From positions 1-27,838 of IMG/VR virus record IMGVR_UViG_3300033153_009470: a stretch of 27,838 bases of DNA; one strand, 5' to 3'. Position 1 is the first letter of the stretch; each line of letters starts with the position of its first letter. Under the pieces are notes generated by a model that worked only from the letters and a program-made list of their open reading frames with translations, searched no databases and was not told where the DNA came from. Below, piece by piece: positions 16,493 through 23,725 of this stretch. This DNA is from a virus. The translations under genes and the position numbers were made by a program.

Positions 16493-16500
16493 TATTTATA
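16493..16500 (-). promoter_or_regulatory. Late promoter motif TATAAATA (minus strand)
   Basis: A perfect T4-type late motif on the minus strand, 22 bases before the ATG of the cysteine-rich gene (16470). It is nine bases from an identical motif facing the other way. Confidence 0.7.
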
Positions 16501-16509
16501 TATACAGGT

Positions 16510-16517
16510 TATAAATA
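16510..16517 (+). promoter_or_regulatory. Late promoter motif TATAAATA (plus strand)
   Basis: A perfect T4-type late motif 27 bases before the ATG at 16545, the likely promoter of the 1925-aa gene. It is back to back with the minus-strand motif at 16493-16500. Confidence 0.75.
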
Positions 16518-16544
16518 AAAACAACGGATAAAACATTATAGATA

Positions 16545-19500
16545 ATGTCTTTACTTAGGGCCGACAAGCTAGCCAATAGGTACAATAACAGTGGTCCTAT
16601 TATTGTAGGTCCTTCTACGGTAAGTGGAAATTTTTCTGTTACTGGAATACTTACAGCGTTAGGTATTGGGGTAACAAATAACGTTGTTGTCGGTGGGGCA
16701 TTAACTACAAAGTTCCTTACTGCAACAAATAGTGCATCAATATTCAACGCATCTCTTACTGGTATCACCACTGCCGGTATTATCACCAATGCAACTTATT
16801 TTGGTGATGGTGTAAATCTATCAGGTATTGTAACTGAGATTCAACCTGGTCCTGGTATCCAGATTTCACCACTAACTGGTAAAGGAAAGGTTACAATCTC
16901 GGCAACAGGTGTTGAGGTTTCTGGTTATTCTACTAGTTCTGGTATTGCCACTGATGTCAAAGGTGGTGTTGCTGGTGCAGTTTTGTATCAGGCAGGTCCT
17001 AATGATACTGCATTTACTGCACAAGGTAATGCCGGAGAAATTCTTCAATCAAACGGAGCTACAACTCCGACTTGGGTAAATCTTGCAGCTATCAATGTAT
17101 CTTATGCTGATAGTGCTGGTATTTCTACCAACCTATTTGGTGGTTCTGCTGGCAGAATTCCTTATCAATCAGCATTAGACCAGACTACATTCTTACCAAT
17201 TGGTCCTACAGGTAATCTTCTTTTAGGTCAGGGTACATCTGCACCAAATTGGATTGACCCTAAAGCAAGTCTTGATGTAAGGTATGCAAGACTATCTGGT
17301 ATTTCTACTAGTGCCATTGGTGGTGTTGTAGATGTAACAGCACTCAAAGTTACTGGTATTACTACCCTGAGTGGTGGTAATGTAGAGGTAGATAATGACC
17401 TTCTTGTTAGTGGGATTACTACTACCACTCTTCTCAATGTTGGTACTGCTGCTACCATTTCTAACCTGACCCTATCAACTGGTCCTGGTGTTGGTGTTAC
17501 TGCCATCCTTGATGAGGATGACATGGTGTCAGACAGAGTTGATGCTCTGGCGACACAACAATCAATCAAAAAGTATGTTGATGACCAAGTAACAGCACAA
17601 GACCTTGATGGTACAGCTGATACTGGTACATTTGCAATTGACCTTGACACTCAGACACTTGACCTTCGTGGTGATACCAATCAGGTTTATATTACTGCAT
17701 CTGGTCAGACTGTCAATGTTGGTCTGGATACGAATGTAACCATCCCCAACAACCTTACAGTAACCAATCAAACTCAACTATCTGGTATGACCACTGTAAG
17801 TGGTACACTGGATGTTAATGGTGTTACTGATACACAATCACTCAATGTATCTGGTGTTGCTACAGTTGCAACCCTCGGTGTTACTGGTGTTACCACAACT
17901 CAATCTCTACAAGTAGTTGGTGTTACCACAACTGGTACATTATTGGTTGGTGGTAATACATCTACTCCTGGTAGTACTGATTACAGTTCAGTTACACTGA
18001 GTGGTCAGTCATCAGTATCATTCAATGTAACTTATACTAGACAAGCAACTGGTTTTACTCTTGATACTGGAACAGTATCAAGTGGTAATGCTCAGTTCAA
18101 TTCAAATAGTAATTACTATTACTATGTTGCTTCCTCTGGTCCTCAGGCAGATGGAAGAATTATCATCTTCAGTGAAGTAGATAATGCATGGGTTGTCCTT
18201 CTTGATATCGGTGAAAACTTTACTGAAGGAAATGTCTCCGATGGTGATGCACTTGGTTTTGTAACTGCTGAAGAGACAGTAACCGCAAACAGTACCACTG
18301 CAGATGGTAGAAACGTACCACAAGCATCATCTGATATTGTTTATGCAACATCCGGTGGTGGTACTACTACTGGTATTGGTGTTACAATCACCACTGATGG
18401 TAACGCAATCTTTGCAGGTATCGTTACTGCATCCACACTCAATGTAACTGGTCAATCAACACTTGGTGTTACAACTACTACTGACCTATCTTCAAATCAA
18501 TTAGTTGTTGCCGGTTTAACCACCCTTGCAGTAAATGGTGGTATTACGACAACAGGTGGTGACTTGTATGTTGGTGGTAACATATTTGTCAAGGAAGATA
18601 TTGTATTTGATGAGGTAGTAGGTAGAAACCTGAATATTACTGGTGTTGGTACAATCAACACCCTTGGAGTTACTGGTGTCACAACTACACAGTTCCTTGA
18701 AGTAACTGGAGTATCTACACTCACCGGATATGTTGGTGTTGGTAGTGGTCTAGTTGTAGCTGGTGTTGCAACATTCCTTGGTTCAGTTGATATTGGTGTT
18801 GGTGCTACCATCAATAATGCCAATCTATACAACGCAAATCTGACTGGTGTTACTACAGTGGCAACCCTTGGTGTTACGGGTATTACAACTGTTGGTATTC
18901 TTACGGCATATGGTAATGTGGAACTTACTCAAGACCTTGAAGTTGAAGGTCATACGATTTTAGATACTGTTCATGTATCGGGGATGGCAACATTCCGTGG
19001 TGGTATTGATATTGGTACTGGAACTACGATTAGAAATGCTGTTTTACATAATACAAATCTTACCGGTGTTACTACAGTTGCAACCCTTGGTGTTACTGGT
19101 GTTACCACTACACAGTTCCTTGAGGTAACTGGAGTATCCACACTGACGGGATATGTTGGTATTGGTAGTGGTCTGGTTGTAACTGGAACTGGTGTTACAG
19201 CAACCACACTGAATGTCTCTGGTGTATCCACAGTTGGTTTCCTGACTGTAACTGACAGTCTATATGTCTCTGGTATTGCATCAGTTGGTTCTGCCATTAC
19301 GATGTATGGTGCAACTGGTATCATCAGTGCTACATCCTTCTATGGTGATGGTTCCAACCTGACTGGTGTTGTTGGTCTGGTATCTGTTACCAATCAACTG
19401 TATGTTACACCTGATGGTAATGACGAGAATGATGGTTATCTGGTATCAACCGCCAAGAGAACTGTTGGTTCTGCACTGACTGTAGCCACACCAAGTACAG

Positions 19501-22322
19501 TTGTCAATATTGCTGCTGGTAATTATACTGAGAACAATCCAATCATTCTTCCTGAACAGGTTACTCTTCTTGGTGATAGCTTGAGAGAAGTCTCAATGAT
19601 ACCACAGAATAAGGATGAGGACTTTATCTACGTTTCGAATGGAAGTTATGTTGAGAATATGTCCTTCACAGGTACATTGAATGAAGGTAAAGCAATCATC
19701 TCATTCAACCCAGATGTACCATCTTTCATAACACAAGGACCATACATTAGAAACTGTACTAACTTCATCTCCAACAGTATTGGACTCAAAGTTGATGGTT
19801 CTGATGCTCTTGGTGCTACAAGAGCGATGAATGTTGATAGTTACACTCAACTAAACCAAGGTGGTATTGGTGTTTCTATCTCTAACGAGGGTTATGCTCA
19901 GTTAGTTTCTATCTTCACCATCTACAATGATCAGAGTATTGTATGTGTAAGTGGTGGTCAGTGTGACCTGACTAACTCCAACTCTTCCTTTGGTAGATTA
20001 GGTCTGGTTGCTGATGGTGTCGGCCCCACAAACTTCATCGGAACTGTTACTGAATTCACATCAGCTAACACCAATGTCTTCCCAATTGATGTAAGTACTG
20101 AAACTATATCAGTTGAGAATGCTGAGTATGACCATGTAACTGGATTGACAACCATTACTACATACAAACCAAATAATTTCACCAAGGGAATGAGTGTCAA
20201 TATCTCTGGTCTTGGTTTCACCTGTCCTCCTGATACTTCCACCTTTGTTGTTGGTCAATCTATTGCAAATGTTGAGACTACCACTGGAACTAGATTTACT
20301 GCTGGAAGTGGTACAACATACGACCCTGCAACTGGTCTTCTTGTTCTGGATATTGGTATTGGTCATGGTTTGACTGCTCAAACTGATTTTACCGCAACAA
20401 CTGGAACAACTTACAACCCTACTACAGGTGTTCTAACAGTTGTTACAACAAATTCTCATGGTATGATTACTGGCACATATGTCAAGTTTGCACCAGACTC
20501 ATTGACATTTAGTTGTGATAAAGATGGTAATGCAACCAACCACACCTATCCGAGAGCAACAGACCCAATCTACAATATGTGGAAACAGGTTACTGTGGTG
20601 GATGCAACAACCTTCCAAATGGATGTCGGTGTATCTAGTGATGTATCAACTCACACATTCGTGAGTGCTACTGCAAACGGTGTGAAGGTTGCAACAAAGA
20701 CTGTTAGTATTGTAGATGGGTCACTAATCTTCACATGTGCTACTGATGGTAATACTACTCAACATGCATATCCACGTCTCACTGACCCAGCTTCTGGTAG
20801 AGTATTTGGTATTGAAGCAATAAGTAGTACTTCTATTACATTGAACATTGGTTTGTCATCAGATACATCAGTCCATACATTTGTGTTGGGTGTTACAGAT
20901 GCTGTTGTTGAGAGAGCCAGAGGTACTGCATTCTCTGCAATTACTGGAACTACTTACGACGATGCAACTGGATTATTATTAGTTGATACTGGAACATCCA
21001 CCTCTGCCCTAACTGCCCCAACTGGTCTAACAGCAACTGCTGGTACACTTTATGTTCCTAATACTGGAACACTTAGGATTGTAACAACAACACCTCATGG
21101 TATGACAACCGGTGATATAGTCAAGATTAATCAGGAAGCAATTACATTCGTTTGTGAATCTGACAGTTATGGTTCACAAGTTTCTTATCCTAGAATCACT
21201 GACCCTATCTTCAATCAGTGGGTTCAAACAACTGTAATTGATGCAACAACATTTGATATCAATGTTGGTCCTACTGTTACTGGTGATTATCAACATATAT
21301 TTGTATCATGTACAGCAGGAGGAATTCTGTTGGCCAACAGTGTTTTGAATATTGTTGATGACGCATTTACATTCACATGTTCAAGAGATAATAACACTAC
21401 TCAAAAATCTTATCCAAGGTTCACAGACCCATTATCTAATAAGTTTGTTGGTATTGAAGCAGTTGCTGGTAATACATTCACTGTAAATATCGGTCAGGCT
21501 AACATTGCAACCTTCCCCGATAACTTTGGTAGAGTATTCCAAGTCAACAGTGTGATTGCTGGTGCAGGAACTTCATTCACCACATATGTTGGTGTTTCTA
21601 CTATTCAACACACTTACAATAGTGGTGGTAATACTAATATATTCGTTACCAGACCTTATGATGGTCAGGTTGTTTACTTTGATTCTATTTACAATAGTAT
21701 TGAGAATGTTACCATTACGAATGGTGGTGGTGGATATACAGAAGCTCCTCAAGTTGAATTCTCTAATCCATCTGAATCTTGGGGTATCAAAGCAACAGGA
21801 ACCGCAATTCTATCTAATGGAAGTGTGACTGGTATTCAGATGATTTCTAATGGTAGAGGTTACACTGGAACACCTACTGTAACCATCCCTGGTGGTGCCA
21901 CAGGTACTGCAAATATCCTACCTACATACTATGTGGTCAATCGTGCAACTCCAATTGTTGCAGGTGTCTCTACTGTAACATTCACTGAAAACGTACCTTA
22001 CGCAGTTGGTGTTGGAATTACAGTTCCATTCTTCAAACAGAGTAGAGTACTTGCATCATCACAAGCATTTGAATATATTGGTTCTGGTAACACCGCACTT
22101 ACTGCTCTCCCACAAAGAGGTGGTATAGCAATTCCAGAGAATGAAATTGTAAATAAGAATGGAGGTTTGGTTATCTATACTTCTACTGACCAGGCAGGTA
22201 ACTTCAAGATTGGTAATGGAGTTATTATAAATCAATTAGAAGGTTCTGTTTCTGGTGGTGATTATAATCGAAGTCTATTTGCAAATATCACACCATATAT
22301 TCTCGCATTAGGAGGAGAGTAA
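16545..22322 (+). CDS. Giant mosaic tail-fibre / virion structural protein (1925 aa)
   Basis: The protein begins MSLLRADKLANRYNNSGPII. Residues 1-480 and 630-950 are dominated by short VTGVTT / VSGVST-type strands, the signature of thin trimeric beta fibres, with LYQAGPNDT- and IPYQSALDQT-type turns. Residues ~478-628 are an inserted ~150-aa module (TDYSSVTLSG ... NYYYYVAS ... DNAWVVLLD ... TEGNV) that recurs twice downstream. Around 952-1130 is a beta-helix (YVTPDGNDENDGY, then QLVSIFTIYNDQS and LTNSNSSFG) like that of the 1631-aa protein. Residues ~1290-1680 hold four FxC...YPRxTDP units in two pairs. GsGY strands follow, then a FEYIGSG / GNFKIGNGV element, and the C-terminus ILALGGE. The likely role is host contact. 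No enzymatic site is apparent. Confidence 0.75.
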   Translation: MSLLRADKLANRYNNSGPIIVGPSTVSGNFSVTGILTALGIGVTNNVVVGGALTTKFLTATNSASIFNASLTGITTAGIITNATYFGDGVNLSGIVTEIQPGPGIQISPLTGKGKVTISATGVEVSGYSTSSGIATDVKGGVAGAVLYQAGPNDTAFTAQGNAGEILQSNGATTPTWVNLAAINVSYADSAGISTNLFGGSAGRIPYQSALDQTTFLPIGPTGNLLLGQGTSAPNWIDPKASLDVRYARLSGISTSAIGGVVDVTALKVTGITTLSGGNVEVDNDLLVSGITTTTLLNVGTAATISNLTLSTGPGVGVTAILDEDDMVSDRVDALATQQSIKKYVDDQVTAQDLDGTADTGTFAIDLDTQTLDLRGDTNQVYITASGQTVNVGLDTNVTIPNNLTVTNQTQLSGMTTVSGTLDVNGVTDTQSLNVSGVATVATLGVTGVTTTQSLQVVGVTTTGTLLVGGNTSTPGSTDYSSVTLSGQSSVSFNVTYTRQATGFTLDTGTVSSGNAQFNSNSNYYYYVASSGPQADGRIIIFSEVDNAWVVLLDIGENFTEGNVSDGDALGFVTAEETVTANSTTADGRNVPQASSDIVYATSGGGTTTGIGVTITTDGNAIFAGIVTASTLNVTGQSTLGVTTTTDLSSNQLVVAGLTTLAVNGGITTTGGDLYVGGNIFVKEDIVFDEVVGRNLNITGVGTINTLGVTGVTTTQFLEVTGVSTLTGYVGVGSGLVVAGVATFLGSVDIGVGATINNANLYNANLTGVTTVATLGVTGITTVGILTAYGNVELTQDLEVEGHTILDTVHVSGMATFRGGIDIGTGTTIRNAVLHNTNLTGVTTVATLGVTGVTTTQFLEVTGVSTLTGYVGIGSGLVVTGTGVTATTLNVSGVSTVGFLTVTDSLYVSGIASVGSAITMYGATGIISATSFYGDGSNLTGVVGLVSVTNQLYVTPDGNDENDGYLVSTAKRTVGSALTVATPSTVVNIAAGNYTENNPIILPEQVTLLGDSLREVSMIPQNKDEDFIYVSNGSYVENMSFTGTLNEGKAIISFNPDVPSFITQGPYIRNCTNFISNSIGLKVDGSDALGATRAMNVDSYTQLNQGGIGVSISNEGYAQLVSIFTIYNDQSIVCVSGGQCDLTNSNSSFGRLGLVADGVGPTNFIGTVTEFTSANTNVFPIDVSTETISVENAEYDHVTGLTTITTYKPNNFTKGMSVNISGLGFTCPPDTSTFVVGQSIANVETTTGTRFTAGSGTTYDPATGLLVLDIGIGHGLTAQTDFTATTGTTYNPTTGVLTVVTTNSHGMITGTYVKFAPDSLTFSCDKDGNATNHTYPRATDPIYNMWKQVTVVDATTFQMDVGVSSDVSTHTFVSATANGVKVATKTVSIVDGSLIFTCATDGNTTQHAYPRLTDPASGRVFGIEAISSTSITLNIGLSSDTSVHTFVLGVTDAVVERARGTAFSAITGTTYDDATGLLLVDTGTSTSALTAPTGLTATAGTLYVPNTGTLRIVTTTPHGMTTGDIVKINQEAITFVCESDSYGSQVSYPRITDPIFNQWVQTTVIDATTFDINVGPTVTGDYQHIFVSCTAGGILLANSVLNIVDDAFTFTCSRDNNTTQKSYPRFTDPLSNKFVGIEAVAGNTFTVNIGQANIATFPDNFGRVFQVNSVIAGAGTSFTTYVGVSTIQHTYNSGGNTNIFVTRPYDGQVVYFDSIYNSIENVTITNGGGGYTEAPQVEFSNPSESWGIKATGTAILSNGSVTGIQMISNGRGYTGTPTVTIPGGATGTANILPTYYVVNRATPIVAGVSTVTFTENVPYAVGVGITVPFFKQSRVLASSQAFEYIGSGNTALTALPQRGGIAIPENEIVNKNGGLVIYTSTDQAGNFKIGNGVIINQLEGSVSGGDYNRSLFANITPYILALGGE
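20508..21530 (+). repeat. Duplicated pair of FxC...YPRxTDP units (639-nt period)
   Basis: Units start at 20508, 20730, 21147 and 21372. The first and third are exactly 639 bases apart and share the DATTF strand after the YPRxTDP core. The second and fourth are 642 bases apart and share the GIEA strand. The arrangement is therefore A-B-A'-B'. Confidence 0.7.
22313..22317 (+). promoter_or_regulatory. Ribosome binding site for the 114-aa gene
   Basis: AGGAG lies within the final codons of the 1925-aa gene, nine bases before the ATG at 22327. It supports expression from the same transcript, since no late motif is present in the four-base gap. Confidence 0.6.
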
Positions 22323-22326
22323 CAAA

Positions 22327-22671
22327 ATGGCATTAGCCCTAAACAATTATAAAACAGTTACATCTGTTGTAGGACTCAATACGGTAGGTATTTACACCGC
22401 ACCGGTTGGATATAGTGCTATTATTCTTTTAGCACAGGCAACAAACATTGGTAGTGATACTCAAACTATAGAGTTTTCTTACGAGAAAACTGTAGCAGGT
22501 ATTGCCAATACCACTGAAATGTTGAAGGGATTTCCAGTTCCTTCTAATGATTCTGCTAATCTTTTGGCAGGTAAACTAGTTCTTGAAACTGGTGATAGTA
22601 TTGTCATGTCATCCAGTAGTAATACTGACGTTAAATTTATCTCATCTGTTCTAGAGACACTTAATCAGTAA
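22327..22671 (+). CDS. Small virion structural protein (114 aa)
   Basis: This protein, MALALNNYKTVTSVVGLNTV onward, is beta-rich with the core VGIYTAPVGYSAIILLAQAT, FPVPSNDSANLLAGKLVLETG and SSVLETLNQ at the end. The C-terminal two-thirds of the 175-aa protein at 26196 has the same plan (TVYTAS, SILVCGTFANLTD, IPVPTGSSFVISDAGKTIL, SLSILEGVA), so the two are paralogues. Such small proteins sit between fibre genes in cyanophage genomes and may be connectors or collars of fibres; that role is inferred. It lies four bases after the 1925-aa gene and five before the next gene. Confidence 0.6.
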   Translation: MALALNNYKTVTSVVGLNTVGIYTAPVGYSAIILLAQATNIGSDTQTIEFSYEKTVAGIANTTEMLKGFPVPSNDSANLLAGKLVLETGDSIVMSSSSNTDVKFISSVLETLNQ

Positions 22672-22676
22672 ATAAA

Positions 22677-23687
22677 ATGACAAGATACACTAGCGACAAC
22701 CGTCTAAATCTTAAGGTTGGTGTAAGTTCTTTTAGCAAAGACCTCACATCACTTGAGGTTATTGGTCGCGTTGGTATTAACTCTACTACAGCACAGAATG
22801 AGTTAGATGTTATAGGTTCAACTAATATTACAAACGGGTTATCGGTAGGTGGTCTTTCTACCTTTACTGGTGTAGGAACTTTTGGAAGTGACTTATATGT
22901 TGATGGAAATTTATATGTAAAAGATGATGTAGTATTTGATGAAATTTCTGCTAGAGATTTAAATATCACAGGACTTGCCACCGTTGGTAGTCTCAAAGTT
23001 ACAACTGACACAGAGATTGACCGTAATCTTTTAGTTACTGGTGTATCTACTCTTACTGGAATTGTTACCACAGGTACTGACCTTTATGTCGGTGGTAATC
23101 TCTTCTTTGGAGGTGGTGGAGGACAGTTAATAGCTGAAGACCTTGAGGTTACTGGTGTTGCTACTATTACAACTCTGGGTGTAAGTAGTACTACCACAAC
23201 AAAAGATTTAGTTGTTACTGGTATTGCAACCATTGGTACATCACTGGATGTCAATGGACCAGCAGATTTGGTTGATACTGTTGTATCAGGTGCTCTTACT
23301 GCAACAACCTTCCATGGTAATGGTATTGGTCTAACTGGTATCACCAGTGCAACGAACGCAACCAATATCTACGGTGGTCAGTCAGGTCAATTATTATATC
23401 AGGCACAACCAGGTCTAACTTCAGCATTCTATAATGGTAGTACTAATCAAGTACTTGCATCAAGAGGAGTAGGTAATCCTCCACAATGGGTACAGGCTGC
23501 ACCAGCTGGAGCTATTGAAGGTCTTCTCTTATTTGATGAAGGTGGTCAAGTAGGTTTAGGAACAACATATGCAGGTCTTGACTTTAGAGGTCTTGATGTC
23601 AGTGTACTTGGTGGTAATGATGGTGGTATTGCTACTCGGTCACATCACTTAGTAACTCTGGTATTACTACTCTCACTGGTTCTCTGA
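22677..23687 (+). CDS. Tail fibre protein, N-terminal part of a frameshifted gene
   Basis: This 336-aa frame begins MTRYTSDNRLNLKVGVSSFS and has a VGINSTTAQNELDVIG attachment-type motif. VTGVST-style fibre strands and a GGQSGQLLYQAQPG turn follow. The last ~16 residues (RSHHLVTLVLLLSLVL) are unlike anything else in the fibres and read as out-of-frame sequence. The normal fibre pattern (NSGITTLTGSLIVNGTTRAN) continues directly in the -1 frame, into the 814-aa frame that follows. The two were almost certainly one gene of about 1160 codons, broken near 23637-23642 by loss of one base, by sequencing error, or less likely by programmed slippage. The start ATG is five bases after the 114-aa gene. 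Confidence 0.6.
   Translation: MTRYTSDNRLNLKVGVSSFSKDLTSLEVIGRVGINSTTAQNELDVIGSTNITNGLSVGGLSTFTGVGTFGSDLYVDGNLYVKDDVVFDEISARDLNITGLATVGSLKVTTDTEIDRNLLVTGVSTLTGIVTTGTDLYVGGNLFFGGGGGQLIAEDLEVTGVATITTLGVSSTTTTKDLVVTGIATIGTSLDVNGPADLVDTVVSGALTATTFHGNGIGLTGITSATNATNIYGGQSGQLLYQAQPGLTSAFYNGSTNQVLASRGVGNPPQWVQAAPAGAIEGLLLFDEGGQVGLGTTYAGLDFRGLDVSVLGGNDGGIATRSHHLVTLVLLLSLVL
23618..23687 (+). other. Apparent frameshift site between two halves of a fibre gene
   Basis: The upstream frame ends at TGA 23685-23687. The downstream frame is open only after a TAA at 23615-23617. The switch must fall in this window. The change of protein style points to about 23637-23642, where one extra base would give a continuous fibre sequence. 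Confidence 0.65.
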
Positions 23688-23725
23688 TTGTTAATGGAAC
23701 CACAAGGGCTAATAATGGTCTAAAT

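Noticed and set aside
17228-19324. Several minus-strand frames of 70-140 codons opposite the 1925-aa gene
   Set aside because: They are Val/Pro/Thr-rich mirror images of the VTGVTT repeats, without ribosome binding sites or domain character.
22661-22677. Late promoter at CAGTAAATAAAATG before the 336-aa frame
   Set aside because: GTAAATA differs from NATAAATA at a core position and sits too close to the ATG to leave room for a leader.
22661-23365. Minus-strand frames of 136 and 93 codons opposite the fibre gene
   Set aside because: Same repetitive Val/Thr/Pro composition as other shadows; no start signals.
23618-23687. Programmed -1 ribosomal frameshift joining the two fibre frames
   Set aside because: No X-XXY-YYZ slippery heptamer and no strong downstream hairpin were found; a one-base loss or sequence error explains it more simply. 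Kept only as an outside possibility.
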